A DNA stretch of 64,000 nt from Leptospira adleri (GTDB taxonomy: Bacteria > Spirochaetota > Leptospiria > Leptospirales > Leptospiraceae), in the NCBI RefSeq assembly GCF_002811985.1, contig NZ_NPDU01000008.1:1-64000 (forward strand), in the 5' to 3' direction. Under the pieces are notes generated by a model. The model was not told the origin of the DNA and searched no databases. It saw only the letters and a list, made by a program, of their open reading frames with translations. A program made the position numbers and the translations under genes. Shown piece by piece: positions 22,371 through 42,748 of this stretch (position 1 is the stretch's first letter; every line of letters begins with the position of its first letter).

Positions 22371-22795
22371 TTCTCGGCCGGAAACTTCAAAAAACAAACC
22401 GGGACTTGTTTTTCAATCGATAATTCTCTTCTGAAATCAATTCCTTAAATTACGAAAGTCTTTTAGAAGGGAAAAATTTTTGGAAGAATGAAATGAGAAA
22501 ATTCGAATCTTAAATCGCTGGGAAGAATAAAGAAATCCGAATCCCCGCCGTTTTTGTGCGATGCCGATTTCATGACCCAAATTCAAATAAGAGAGAAACC
22601 TTTTTTCGCGCGGAAGAAATGTAAAATTTCTTTTCAAGTTTTTTTCGGACATGATTCGCTTTGTCGGACCAAATATCGGGTTTGATTCTTCGTTTACAAA
22701 AAACCGATCCAAACTTGAGGCGAACGATATGAAATTTTTGTACTTTCCAACCTCGAAAAGCCAAGGAAAGAAGTTATTATTGGTTTGACATAAAA
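22371..22795. other. Divergent spacer between TonB receptor and DUF4442 gene
   Basis: It is AT-rich. An open frame on the minus strand (22437-22799) exists, but it has no domain, no ribosome-binding site and starts inside the palindrome at 22796, so I do not accept it as a gene. A TTGACA (22785-22790) serves as -35 for the rightward promoter. Confidence 0.5.
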
Positions 22796-22827
22796 CCATA
22801 ATTAGTTTTATATAAAACTAATTATGG
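22796..22827. promoter_or_regulatory. 32-bp perfect palindrome over the DUF4442 promoter and start
   Basis: Two 16-base halves, CCATAATTAGTTTTAT and ATAAAACTAATTATGG, are exact reverse complements. TTGACA lies 5 bp to its left, so the -10 (TTATAT, 17 bp spacing, or TATAAA) is inside the palindrome, and its right end contains an ATG (22824). A second inverted repeat, TGGTTT (22781-22786) and AAACCA (22793-22798), overlaps its left end. Confidence 0.75.
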
Positions 22828-23327
22828 AAATCAAAATGAAAGATCGTTCTTCTTTTTGGAAAACCGGATTCTTCCAATGGAAGATGTTTTTAAAATGCCC
22901 CGTGTATTGGAGATGCGGCGGAAGAATTCTTCAATTTTCGGACGACCTCAGAGAAATGAAGGTGAAACTTCCGTTCAATCGAAAAACGAGGGGTTTGATG
23001 GGAACACATTTCGGGGGCGCGCTTTACGCGTTTGTGGATCCGATTCCGCTTCTTATGCTCAAAGAAAATTTGGGGGAGAATTATATCCTCTGGGATATCA
23101 ACGGCGCGATCGAATACGTTAAAGCGACTTCGCAGGACGTCTTTGCGGATTTCAAGATCGGGTCCGAAATTCTTAACAAGATTCAAGGAGAATGCGAAGC
23201 GAAGAAAAAAACTCTCTTTCATCTCAATATCCTGATCCAAGAAAAGAACGGAGACATCGTTGCAAAAGTGGACAAGACGATCTATGTCCGTAAAAAACCG
23301 ATCCTTTCAAAAAAACGTTCCGCTTAA
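22824..23327 (+). CDS. DUF4442 hotdog-fold protein (thioesterase-like)
   Basis: It has up to 167 residues. The segment LRQ-like MKVKLPFNRKTRGLMGTHFG followed by ALYAFVDPIPLLMLKENLG matches DUF4442, a hotdog-fold family close to PaaI/YiiD thioesterases. The C-terminal EKNGDIVAKVDKTIYVRKK is also typical. It probably acts on acyl thioesters in the cytoplasm. The first ATG is inside the palindrome with no leader room for a ribosome-binding site. ATG 22836 has GGAAA five bases upstream and may be the true start. Expression is probably controlled by whatever binds the palindrome. Confidence 0.8.
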   Translation: MEIKMKDRSSFWKTGFFQWKMFLKCPVYWRCGGRILQFSDDLREMKVKLPFNRKTRGLMGTHFGGALYAFVDPIPLLMLKENLGENYILWDINGAIEYVKATSQDVFADFKIGSEILNKIQGECEAKKKTLFHLNILIQEKNGDIVAKVDKTIYVRKKPILSKKRSA

Positions 23328-23624
23328 AAAGCCTTTCGTCAAACAAAGATCCGTTTTGTTTCAAGCGCGATCATTCGAGCAAAATGTAGGAACTCCCTCT
23401 AATTTGGTCTTGAGTAAACAAAAGTCGGACGACATAAAACGTTTAGTTCTCGATCATAAGAAAGCGAGACAACCAACCAAGAGGTAGTTAATCTTACGTT
23501 TTACGAATCATCGATTTGCACAAGATCTAAATTATTATGACTTCCTATGTGCATGGACGCTTCTCCTTAAAAACATAGACGGTTTACTTCTTGATTTGAG
23601 TCGTAACAGGAATAGAATAGTGAA

Positions 23625-23856
23625 ATGCCTAAAATGGCTTTAAGTTTTTCTTTTTCGCCAAGGAAGGAAACCCAAGGGAACCGACTCATATTCATATTAG
23701 AAAAGACGGGAAATTAGCTAAATTTTGGCTAAGACCGATGTTGTATTGGAAGATAATTACGGATTCAATTCGAAAGAATTAAATTGGATTGAAGAAGAGA
23801 TTGAAATGAATTTAGATCTAATTCAAGTAAAATGGAATGATTTCTTCGGTGTCTGA
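23625..23856 (+). pseudogene. DUF4160 gene, broken by two frameshifts
   Basis: Reading across frames gives MPKMALSFSFS, then EGNPREPTHIHIRKDGKLAK, FWLRP and VVLEDNYGFNSKELNWIEEE up to IQVKWNDFFGV and a stop. This is the complete DUF4160 order ('EGNEPxHIHV', 'AKFWL', 'GF(N/S)xKEL', 'W(N/E)xxF'). Frame changes occur at the T-run near 23650 and at the RP/VV junction near 23740. DUF4160 proteins usually pair with DUF2442 proteins in toxin-antitoxin-like operons. Confidence 0.75.
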
Positions 23857-24101
23857 AGCAAAAGCTCAAAAAATTTGGTTTGATGAGGATAATCTGTGGG
23901 CTATCTCTCTAGGATGGTAGAACCTTATCCGTTCCACTTGCGTATTTCCCGCGCTTGAGAAAAGCGAACAAAGAACAACTTCAAAAGTTTGAAATCAGCG
24001 GAGGTGGAATCGGACTACATTGGGATGATATCGATGAAGATATAAGCGTTCCTGGTTTACTCCTCGGAAATGGGGACCTAACTCAGCGTAAGAAAGTATG
24101 A
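23837..24101 (+). pseudogene. DUF2442 gene, broken by one frameshift
   Basis: The first frame reads MISSVSEAKAQKIWFDEDNL then WAISL. After a single extra base near 23915 the next frame gives DGRTLSVPLAYFPRLRKANK, EQLQKFEISGGGIGLHWDDI and DEDISVPGLLLG. This is the full DUF2442 signature. It overlaps the DUF4160 remnant by 20 bp, the usual operon layout of the pair. The remaining 23328-23624 and 24102-24350 hold nothing I can identify. Confidence 0.75.
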
Positions 24102-24350
24102 ATTCAAATTCGGACTGACTTTCCGTCCAAACAATCGCATTTTCCCTTTCTTCGGCATTCGAGAACGGGAATCATTTCGTAATACTTGCTTTTTAACTTA
24201 CGTTGGTAAGACTTTTCCTAAAACGCGATCAAGTTTCGTTCCATTCCTTCCTTACATCAATCGCACTCCGGTGTTAACGTAAAGACCTTCTCGATTCTAA
24301 TCCGAAAAATCCATGCTTTATCTCCTGTTATCCGAAATTTCAAGTAAAAC

Positions 24351-24364
24351 GCGGGAACTCCCGC
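24351..24364. terminator. GCGGGA-AC-TCCCGC palindrome after the symporter gene
   Basis: A perfect hairpin 10 bases past the stop of the leftward symporter gene. Outer CAAGT/ACTTG may extend it. Position suggests a terminator, but there is no strong T tract. It belongs to the GGA-GT-TCC palindrome family. Confidence 0.45.
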
Positions 24365-24374
24365 AGACTTGGAT

Positions 24375-26180
<1,806 letters not shown>

Positions 26181-26273
26181 GTTTTCTTCTTTGAACGTAA
26201 AATGGGAAATATTTCGAACGTAGTCTTTCCCGGTAATGGTAAAACTTTCGTCAGTTTTGAGCCGTTCCCTGAA

Positions 26274-27577
<1,304 letters not shown>

Positions 27578-27591
27578 ATCCTTTTCCAAAG

Positions 27592-27615
27592 ACCGGGTTT
27601 TTAAAAAGACCCGGT
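27592..27615 (+). terminator. Hairpin after lysC
   Basis: ACCGGGT and ACCCGGT pair around a T5A5G loop, 15 bases after the lysC stop. No long T tract follows. Confidence 0.5.
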
Positions 27616-28140
27616 TGCATCCAAATTCTTCCACGATCTTTTTTTACTCTCCAACTCCTAAAAACCGAAATTTCAGTTTTGGATTGCCTGCCACAAACGA
27701 AGAATTGTTTGTAAGATTCTAAAAAGTAGGATCTCCTACTTTTCTTTCGGCGAGCTTCGGTCCAATGAAAGAAGGAACCTAAAAAATGTTCCGGCTTGAA
27801 GAATTGTGGACCACACTTTTCCTTTGCCGAGCCAAGTTTTGCGGGAACTCCTCAAAATTTCCGCAGAGGTTTTCAACGAACAGCAAGATCTTTCCCAAAG
27901 AAAGGACATCCGGAATTCCGACATTCTCCCTTTTTCCGTCAGATTAGAATCTGAGATGAAATGATTTTTCTTTCGAGCCTATTAAAACCGAATTCGAATG
28001 TGACATAGAAAGAATTCGATTCGTCTTCTCCGAAACGAATCAATTTTTTATAACTTGGCAATATTTTGCTCGAGCTTTTCGTCCTATCCTCTTTTAATTA
28101 CGCTTTTCCATTTCTTGAGTAACGACTTCGGAGTTTCGCT
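27616..28140. other. Spacer with palindromes upstream of the chemotaxis gene
   Basis: It contains the palindrome AAAAGTAGGA-TC-TCCTACTTTT (27722-27743), a member of the dispersed family with a TC centre, and a half-site GCGGGAACTCC near 27841. No gene was recognised. Confidence 0.55.
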
Positions 28141-30219
<2,079 letters not shown>

Positions 30220-30302
30220 AAGCCTTAGAAAAACGGTTGAACCAAGGGAAAGAACTGAGGATCTTACAGATCAAAGGTATTCTTAACCTTGGAGAATCGT
30301 GG

Positions 30303-31337
<1,035 letters not shown>

Positions 31338-31386
31338 ATTTGAGCATTTCGAAATACGAAACTTACGCCGATATTCAAACCGAGTC

Positions 31387-32925
31387 ATGAAATTTCCGAT
31401 TTTTCATTCCGCCGTTTTTTTTAACTCCGAATCGGTTTCTCTAATCAAGTCCTTATCGCCGATCGAAGGCGAGAATCTTTTACGGCTTTCCCTTCTCTCG
31501 CTTTCCAAAGTTCTTCCCGATTCGACCGTTTTTTTCAATACATGGCCTTTCGAAAAAAAAGAAACCACATATAATTTTTTGAATATTCAAATTATAGAAA
31601 ACATTCAAGAAGACGTTTTTCTAAAAGCAGTAGCCGAAAAACTGCCGCCTTCCAGAACGGGAGACCCGGACTGGGACGACGCTTCTTTCTTTTATTTCTC
31701 CGGGCTTTTCCCTTGTTTGGACGAGAACTTGAGCAAGGAATTATATGAAAGACACGACCGTTATCTTTCTCAGTATTCTTACAGCGAAAACTTGCCGGCG
31801 GGAATCGTTCCGACGATTCTTTCCAGAGAATTCACGAACAGTCTTCCGGAGACGATCAAAACTTCCGCGCAGGAATATCTTCTCAAAAACATCAATCACT
31901 ATGACGTAGAGATTTTCTATCACGCTCCGGACCTGCGGCAGTATCGATTGGATTTCTCATTAAAAAACCGAAGGTCCTTAAACATGGTCAGAGGTTTTAT
32001 CAAAACAAAAGAGAACTGGAGTTATCAAGAAATTCTTCCTTGGATCGCGAGTCATCCCGAAGTGTTTAGAACCGGTCCTTCTTATTTAGAACTCGAAGTC
32101 TACAGAGGCTGCGGACTTTCCTGTACGTTTTGTCCGAGACAGTTCAGCGACAACGATCGGGACGGCGCTTTTCTTACTCCGGAATTTTTGGAGAATCTTC
32201 TCAAACAACAGGAAGCGTCTTTTTCAAACGAATACAGCGTTTGTTTCGGAGGAATGGGAGAACCGCTTTTACATCCGCAATTCGCGGATTTGCTCGAAAA
32301 GACGATTTCATCTTCTCTATTGCAGGAACTGATGATCGAAACCGCGCTCTACGTGGATTTGGATTCGATCTTAGAATCTTTAGGAAAACTTTCTTCCGAG
32401 GAAAAAGAAAAGATCACTTGGATCGTAAATCTTACCACTCGAAATCCGGATAAATACGAAACTCTTTACGGTAAAAAAGAGCTCGGGAAAATTCTTTCCA
32501 ACTTGGAGAAACTGGAAACCGTATTTCCAAAAAATCGGATTTACCTTCAATTTTTAAAGATAGAAGAAGCCGAGGACGAAGTGGAAGCCTGGGTCGACGA
32601 AACCGAAAGACAAGGTTACGGAGTGATTCTTCAAAAATACAATCGTTTCGCCGGTTTGATGCCCGAAAAAAGAGTTACTGATCTGACTCCGATCCAAAGG
32701 GAATTTTGCTGGCATCTCAATCGGGATCTTTTCGTAAATTCAAACGGAACCGTTTCCCTCTGCAGACAAACTCCCGGAAAAGAATTCGGAAATCTACATA
32801 AGGAAAACCTAATAGATATTTGGCAAAAAGGACTTCCTTCGTTTAACAATTCGTTAAACGGAAAACACGAAGAGACCGGCGCGCCTTGTCTAAACTGCGA
32901 TGAGTGGTACACTTTTAACGCCTAA
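31387..32925 (+). CDS. Spiro-SPASM radical SAM protein with degenerate NTP-transferase-like N-domain
   Basis: The 512 residues contain a radical SAM core from about 235, with CGLSCTFC (CxxxCxxC) after YLELEVYRG, and the SAM-binding [12 protein letters not shown]-terminal SPASM region follows with clustered cysteines ([26 protein letters not shown]), giving extra Fe-S clusters. This matches the spirochaete family named spiro-SPASM. The first 230 residues look like a cytidylyltransferase fold without the catalytic signature. [20 protein letters not shown] and [20 protein letters not shown] parallel [20 protein letters not shown] and [20 protein letters not shown] in the next gene. It overlaps that gene by 26 bp. 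Confidence 0.85.
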   Translation: MKFPIFHSAVFFNSESVSLIKSLSPIEGENLLRLSLLSLSKVLPDSTVFFNTWPFEKKETTYNFLNIQIIENIQEDVFLKAVAEKLPPSRTGDPDWDDASFFYFSGLFPCLDENLSKELYERHDRYLSQYSYSENLPAGIVPTILSREFTNSLPETIKTSAQEYLLKNINHYDVEIFYHAPDLRQYRLDFSLKNRRSLNMVRGFIKTKENWSYQEILPWIASHPEVFRTGPSYLELEVYRGCGLSCTFCPRQFSDNDRDGAFLTPEFLENLLKQQEASFSNEYSVCFGGMGEPLLHPQFADLLEKTISSSLLQELMIETALYVDLDSILESLGKLSSEEKEKITWIVNLTTRNPDKYETLYGKKELGKILSNLEKLETVFPKNRIYLQFLKIEEAEDEVEAWVDETERQGYGVILQKYNRFAGLMPEKRVTDLTPIQREFCWHLNRDLFVNSNGTVSLCRQTPGKEFGNLHKENLIDIWQKGLPSFNNSLNGKHEETGAPCLNCDEWYTFNA

Positions 32926-34477
32926 AATTTTCGCCTTTATCCAAGCGCGGACGGATTCCACGAGACTTCCGGGAAAGGTATTAAAGGAATTTCCGTCAGG
33001 CTCCGGAAAAACAATTTTGGATAGAATCCAAGACCGGATGCTCACCCTTCTCCCGGAAGAACGGATATTTTATCTGATTCCGGAAAACGACGATCGACTT
33101 CGATCCTTTCTGAAGGAAAGAAAATACAACTTTATTTCGGGAAGTCTTTTGGACGTAAGAGAACGTTATCTGAAAGCGGCGCAAACGCTCCAGGCGGAAT
33201 GGATCCTGCGTTTGACCGGAGACAATCCGTTTTACGATACGCTCCACCTGGATCAGCTTTTACAAACGTTTCAATATTCGAAACCGGATCTCGCTCACGT
33301 TGTGAATCTTCCGCTAGGAATGGGCGGCGAAATTTTCACAAGAGAAGCGCTGGATTGGACTCCTAATATTTTGGAAGAAAGACACAGGGAGCACGTTAGT
33401 CTTCATATCAAGGAAAATCCGGATCGTTTCCGAATTCTCAAACTCGCGCCTTTGTTAAACGAAGAGGAACAAAAAATTCTTCCGAATCTCAGACTTACGA
33501 TCGACGAACCCAAAGACTTTGAGACGACTTCCCTGGTTTTCCGGAAACTCAACGATCAAAATCCGTTTTTCGGAGCAAAAGAAGTCATTCGTTTGTTCCG
33601 AGAAGTTCCCGAGGTGTTCGAAGGAAATCGGGAAGTGGAACAAATCCGCTTTGAAACTCCGAAAGAACGAAATTCTTCCCGGAAAACGATCGGGATTTTA
33701 GCCGGAGATCCGGTTTTGTTCGGAAGCGGTCATTTTGAACGTTCTCGTATCCTTTTTTCGCTCCTCTCTTCGGAAGGATTCCATTCTTCTTGGAGAAATG
33801 AATTTCCCAAAGACGGGGATTTGGACCTTCTCGTAGTGGATTCGAGAGACATTCGAATTCCAGAATATTCTAAAACAAAAATATTCCTTCTGGATCATTT
33901 CGGATCGGATAGAAAAAAATACTCGCACTTTGAAATTCTCCCCCACCCTGAAATCAAAAAGACTTTCTCTCTCGATCAAATTCTGATTCCGCCGAGACTG
34001 CGTTCCTTGGATACGAAGAACGGTTCGTATATACTTTGTTATGCGGGAAATTTGGAACTTCGATTCGTCTCCGTGTTGGATTCTTTTTTGGAAACGATGC
34101 GGGCTAAGGAAGAATTTTCAAAGGTCATAAGAATCGGCGGAGTAAATTCAGATTTGGACACAATCGAGGTTTTATCCAGGGTTTCCGCGTTTTCATTTCA
34201 AACGCTTCTGGCAGAGTCCGGCGCCTTTATCGGCTATTTCGGACAATCTCTTTTTGAAGCGGTTTTCTTCGGTAAAAAGGTCGCCAGCTTTTCCATCGGC
34301 CCGGTCCACTCCGCGCTTTCATTGTTAAGCGAAGAAGAATATAAAATTCCTTTTTTAGGAGAATTGGGTTCTTCCGATTTCGGCAAAAAATTTGAATTGA
34401 ATAAAAGTTCGCAGCCCGTTTCCGGAAAAGGTTATTCCATTTTGTTAAGCGAAATCAAAAAATTCTTACTTTTGTAG
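32900..34477 (+). CDS. SpsF-SpsG-like fusion: cytidylyltransferase plus PseG-type domain
   Basis: It has 525 residues. Residues about 8-235 are an SpsF-type CMP-sugar cytidylyltransferase: [20 protein letters not shown], then [13 protein letters not shown] and the [13 protein letters not shown]-terminal strand. Residues about 255-525 resemble the SpsG/PseG glycosyltransferase-B-like fold: [20 protein letters not shown], then LLVVDSRD, and late [20 protein letters not shown]. PseG-type enzymes remove UDP from a sugar and SpsF types activate with CMP, so the fusion could do both in nonulosonic acid synthesis. Its start lies inside the upstream SPASM gene, so the two are co-translated and likely cooperate. 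Confidence 0.8.
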   Translation: MSGTLLTPKIFAFIQARTDSTRLPGKVLKEFPSGSGKTILDRIQDRMLTLLPEERIFYLIPENDDRLRSFLKERKYNFISGSLLDVRERYLKAAQTLQAEWILRLTGDNPFYDTLHLDQLLQTFQYSKPDLAHVVNLPLGMGGEIFTREALDWTPNILEERHREHVSLHIKENPDRFRILKLAPLLNEEEQKILPNLRLTIDEPKDFETTSLVFRKLNDQNPFFGAKEVIRLFREVPEVFEGNREVEQIRFETPKERNSSRKTIGILAGDPVLFGSGHFERSRILFSLLSSEGFHSSWRNEFPKDGDLDLLVVDSRDIRIPEYSKTKIFLLDHFGSDRKKYSHFEILPHPEIKKTFSLDQILIPPRLRSLDTKNGSYILCYAGNLELRFVSVLDSFLETMRAKEEFSKVIRIGGVNSDLDTIEVLSRVSAFSFQTLLAESGAFIGYFGQSLFEAVFFGKKVASFSIGPVHSALSLLSEEEYKIPFLGELGSSDFGKKFELNKSSQPVSGKGYSILLSEIKKFLLL

Positions 34478-34586
34478 GATCTGAAAAATTCGTTTTATTT
34501 GGGGAGAATCTGAAGCCTTTTCGTTTTTCCTTCGAGTTTCCTGGAAGAATCCGAGCCTGTTCGACGAAGTGATTCTTTCGAAATTC

Positions 34587-34802
34587 CTCGGAGTTCCGAC
34601 AAAGTCCTCCGTGAAACGCGCGGGCCCCGCCCTGAGGTGCGATCCGTAAAGAGCGCCGCGCTGATGGTGGAGGGGTGATGAGCGACTCATAGGGAGCGAA
34701 TCCTTGAGTTTCGGCGGCGGAAAACTCGGGAGACTTTTCTCTATCACAAAAATGGAACTCTTCCAAACATAAATTCCCTCTCATATTTGTAGGAACTCCT
34801 AT
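34587..34802 (+). repeat. GGAGTTCC-bounded intergenic repeat, copy 3
   Basis: It opens with CTCGGAGTTCCGAC and closes with TGTAGGAACTCCTAT. The interior has GTGCGATCCGTAAAGAGCGCC like copies 1 and 2, plus an insertion around 34676-34715 that makes it 216 bp. It lies in the 558-bp gap 34478-35035 before the TetR gene; open frames within it are the repeat translated. Confidence 0.8.
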
Positions 34803-34940
34803 GAAAAAATCCTTTCGGAAATCATCGTTCTCGTATCAAAACAAATCTCATTTTTGGAGAAAAAGGGCCTCACAAACCCGGATTCTTTCGTCAGAAATGG
34901 AAACATTTTGCGTCTCCGAACAAAAATCTCCCGTAAAAAT

Positions 34941-34972
34941 CGATAAAACGCGGGAGTTCCCGCATTTTATCG
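34941..34972. terminator. Long hairpin of the GGA-GT-TCC family
   Basis: Outer arms CGATAAAA/TTTTATCG and inner GCGGGA-GT-TCCCGC pair with one mismatched pair between. It could stop transcription entering the TetR promoter region. Confidence 0.45.
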
Positions 34973-35014
34973 GTGATTTCTGATTGACCAGGGTGCCCAT
35001 AATTCCGAAAAATA

Positions 35015-35029
35015 GACCGACGGTCGGTC
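35015..35029. promoter_or_regulatory. TetR operator overlapping the leader of its gene
   Basis: GACCGAC-G-GTCGGTC is a perfect 7-bp-arm palindrome ending 6 bases before the ATG at 35036. This is the usual TetR-family site form, so the gene is probably self-repressed. Confidence 0.7.
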
Positions 35030-35035
35030 GGTTTT

Positions 35036-35827
35036 ATGGAAAAAAAGAACCAAAATAAACAAAAAGGAAAGGAGCGAAGAGAGGACATCCTCCAATGCGC
35101 TCGAAAATTCTTCTTTTCCAAAGGTTACGATTCGACCTCGGTCAACGATATCATCGACGAACTTGGAATCGCAAAAGGCACCTTCTATCATCATTTCAAT
35201 TCCAAAGAAGAACTCCTTATGGAATTGACGACCACGCTTTCGGACGAGATAACGCTCGGACTTCTCTCCGAAGTCGAATCCAGAAATCCGAAAAACACAT
35301 TAGATAAACTTAAAATTATTCACGAGCTCCACTTCGACTGGGTAAATAAGAATCCGGAAATGGTCTTTTTCTTTCTCAAAGCGCTTTATCTTCCGGAAAA
35401 TCTTTCCCTCAAAGCGAAACTCGAAAAAGAGATGCTCAAAAGGGATCGAACCTTTTTTACCGAACTCATCAAGGAAGGACAAAAAGACGGATCCTTCTCG
35501 AATACGATGCCCGCCGAATTTTTAGCGGAATCCATTCTTTCGATCGAAAACGTTCAAAACGAAAAATTCGCGCTCTATATGCTGGGCTTCAACGATATAT
35601 CCCCGGATCTGATCTATGAGAACGGACAATATTCTCACGATCTTTTTTCGATGATCCTCGGAATTAAAAATCCTTCCGCGTTTCCGTTTCCTAAGGAAGA
35701 AATCATTTCTTCCGCGGAAAATCTCCGCAAGTTCTCGCAAGAATTCGAAAAGCAAAATCAAATAAAAAATAATGCGAAAGAAAAACCTCTCCAGTTATCG
35801 AACCTGAACGGAGGAAAGGCCGGGTAG
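35036..35827 (+). CDS. TetR-family regulator
   Basis: It has 263 residues, long for TetR. The HTH is clear: RREDILQCARKFFFSKGYDS, VNDIIDELGIAKGTFYHHF and NSKEELLMEL. The C-terminal domain (LLSEVESRNPKNTLDKLKII onward) and a basic, low-complexity tail (QNQIKNNAKEKPLQLSNLNG) follow. It starts 6 bases after the palindrome. No partner gene lies beside it in the same direction apart from the DUF1801 gene, which may be unrelated. Confidence 0.9.
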   Translation: MEKKNQNKQKGKERREDILQCARKFFFSKGYDSTSVNDIIDELGIAKGTFYHHFNSKEELLMELTTTLSDEITLGLLSEVESRNPKNTLDKLKIIHELHFDWVNKNPEMVFFFLKALYLPENLSLKAKLEKEMLKRDRTFFTELIKEGQKDGSFSNTMPAEFLAESILSIENVQNEKFALYMLGFNDISPDLIYENGQYSHDLFSMILGIKNPSAFPFPKEEIISSAENLRKFSQEFEKQNQIKNNAKEKPLQLSNLNGGKAG

Positions 35828-35900
35828 TTTTTATCCTATTCTATGTCGGCCTAATACGAATATGTATCTTTTTTCTTTTATCCCGATTCCGACGTTTATT

Positions 35901-36332
35901 ATGTCTTCGGAAATCCATCAATACATCGAATCACAATCTTCGATCCGAAAAGAAAGGCTTCTCTCCCTTCGCACTTGGCTTATCGATACGTTTCCCGGTA
36001 TCCGAGAATCGATGAAATATAAAATGCCGACTTACCAACTGGATGAGAATTGGATTTCCCTTGCCTCTCAGAAAAATCATATCTCGATCTATCTCTGTCG
36101 TCCGGATTCTTTAAACGAACTCAAAAAGAAATTTCCAAGCCTTCTTTTCGGAAAAACCTGCATCAACGTCCGAGACAAGGATTCCTTTCCTTTCAAAGCG
36201 ATTCAATCTTCAATACGTTCCGCTCTAAAGCCGAAGACGAAGTTAAGAATTCCGAATGAAAAGGTCGAGTCTCGCAGAAAATCTATCTCTAAAAAGCTCT
36301 TTGAGACAAAATCCGCTTATCGTAAAAAGTAA
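35901..36332 (+). CDS. DUF1801 (YdhG-like) protein
   Basis: It has 143 residues from ATG 35901, the better start; a frame opening at 35862 adds 13 hydrophobic residues. The domain reads [38 protein letters not shown] and [20 protein letters not shown], then [18 protein letters not shown]. This matches DUF1801, small iron-chaperone-like or YdhG proteins of unclear function. The tail is basic. Cytoplasmic. Confidence 0.8.
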   Translation: MSSEIHQYIESQSSIRKERLLSLRTWLIDTFPGIRESMKYKMPTYQLDENWISLASQKNHISIYLCRPDSLNELKKKFPSLLFGKTCINVRDKDSFPFKAIQSSIRSALKPKTKLRIPNEKVESRRKSISKKLFETKSAYRKK

Positions 36333-36421
36333 GATCGAATCAATTTTTCCGCTCTAAAAGACGGTTCCGTTTGAATCCTCTTGACCCCGGGAAAATCCAG
36401 GAAAACCTGTTTTTTACGGCC

Positions 36422-39059
<2,638 letters not shown>

Positions 39060-39070
<11 letters not shown>

Positions 39071-40340
39071 GCTGAAAGTTCTTCTGATCGGTTCGGGGGG
39101 AAGAGAAAGCGCCATTGCATTTCACCTCAGAAAATCGCCGTTGTTAAGCGAATTGAAGGTTTTTCCGGGTAACGGAGGTTTTCCGGATCAGGAGATTCTG
39201 CCTTCTAATTCTTTCAACGTTTTATCCAAAGAATCGGTTCAGTCTTTTTTAAAACAAAATCCGTTTGATTTCATCGTAGTCGGTCCCGAAGATCCTCTGG
39301 TCGCCGGCTTTGCGGATTGGACCGCGGAGCTCAAAATCCCTACGTTCGGACCGGATTCTTATTGTGCTCAGGTCGAAGGATCCAAGGATTTCGCAAAATC
39401 TCTGATGACGGAAGCGAAAGTCCCCACCGCGGAATACTCAACGTTTACTGAATATTCAAGTTCCCTTAAATACCTGGAATCTAAAACGATTCCGATCGTC
39501 ATCAAAGCGGACGGACTCGCGGCGGGAAAAGGCGTAACCGTAGCGACAACCAAAGAGATGGCGGTTAACGCGCTCAAGGAAATTTTCGAGGACAAAAAGT
39601 TCGGAGAAAGCGGCAACCAAGTTGTGATCGAAGAATTCATGGACGGACAAGAGGCTTCCATCTTCGCGGTGTCGGACGGAGATTCCTACTTTTTATTACC
39701 CGCAGCGCAGGATCACAAAAGAGCGTATGACGGAGATCAAGGACCGAACACGGGCGGAATGGGCGCTTATTGCCCGGCGCCGGTAGTAACGGATTCTATT
39801 TTAGAAAAAGTGAAAGAACAAGTCTTTGATAGAATGTTCGAAGTTTTCCGCAAAAAAGGACATCCTTACAGAGGACTTCTCTATGCGGGGCTGATGATTT
39901 CTTCCGATGGCGAGCCTCGGGTCGTGGAATTCAATTGTAGATTCGGCGATCCCGAAACTCAATGTGTGCTCGCGATGTTGGAAGGAGATCTATTAGAACT
40001 TCTTTATACAGCGTCCACCGGAAAAATCAAAGGGATCCAAGCCTCCGTAAAAAAAGGCGCCGCTACCGTAGTAGTACTCGCCGCGCAAGGATATCCGGAT
40101 TCTTACGAAAAAAATATTTCTTTAAATCTACCCGAAACGACTGGTCAAAACACTTATCTTTTTCATGCGGGAACTTTAAAAAAAGATGGAAAAGTTTTTT
40201 CATCCGGGGGGAGAATTCTCGGAGTCGTAGCCTACGGATCCGATCTAAAGAGTTCGGTATCTCGAGCTTATTCCTTCCTGGAAAATATCCAGGCTCCCAA
40301 AACGTTTTATAGAAAAGACATCGGACACAGAGCCCTTTAA
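39060..40340 (+). CDS. purD: Phosphoribosylamine-glycine ligase
   Basis: It has 426 residues from a TTG at 39060, supported by GGGG ten bases before and by overlap with the valS stop. It has the ATP-grasp GARS pattern: [73 protein letters not shown] and [20 protein letters not shown]. It makes GAR in purine synthesis. No other purine gene lies in the window. Confidence 0.97.
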
Positions 40341-40344
40341 ACCT

Positions 40345-41190
<846 letters not shown>

Positions 41191-41243
41191 ATCCAAACGC
41201 GACTAACGTTCGTAAATCATCAAATCGATAAAAAGCAAATAAT

Positions 41244-42347
<1,104 letters not shown>

Positions 42348-42354
42348 TATTCTT

Positions 42355-42600
42355 TGGGCGCCTCCTTCTGATTTTCAATCAGAAGGACCGGGCTCCGACG
42401 CGACTCCGCTAACGCTTCGATCTCTTCGAGATCGCGTTCCGCGTCGCTCTGATCCCTGGCGCTGCGATCCATAGAGAGCAGTGACGCTGAGTTCAGAGAA
42501 CATTCGTGAGCGGGCGCTGCGAGCCGAGTATATCGCAAGGACCGATCGGACTCTTCAAAGAGCAGCGACGCTGAAGTTTGAAAACAATCGCATCGGATCC
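42355..42600. repeat. Complex intergenic repeat after prfB
   Basis: It starts with a perfect hairpin, CCTTCTGATT/AATCAGAAGG with a 3-nt loop (42364-42386), which may terminate prfB. It then has GCTGCGATCCATAGAGAGCA (42461-42480), resembling the core CGCGATCCGTAGAGAGCGCC of copies 1 and 2, and a second AGCAGCGACGCTGAAG near 42561. A minus-strand open frame here overlaps prfB and is probably not coding. The rest of the gap to 42748 holds no recognised feature. Confidence 0.6.
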
Positions 42601-42748
42601 ATCGTTAAACATTATAATTTTTGAATACAATACCAGAAATTCGCATATATCCCGCTCATATTTATAAAGAGAGACAGAATCAGCGGCCCGTGCAAATCTT
42701 GGCGATGTAAATCATTGAATCGGCCGAAAGAAAGCGAGAAGATAAAAC

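Noticed and set aside
22437..22799. 120-codon open frame on the minus strand between the TonB receptor and DUF4442
   Set aside because: No domain or ribosome-binding site, composition unlike the neighbouring genes, and its ATG exists only because the palindrome is symmetrical.
42711..42748. GGCGATG in the leader of the membrane protein/crcB pair, like the start of a fluoride riboswitch
   Set aside because: The paired downstream part and pseudoknot sequences of that riboswitch are not seen; a seven-base match is too little.
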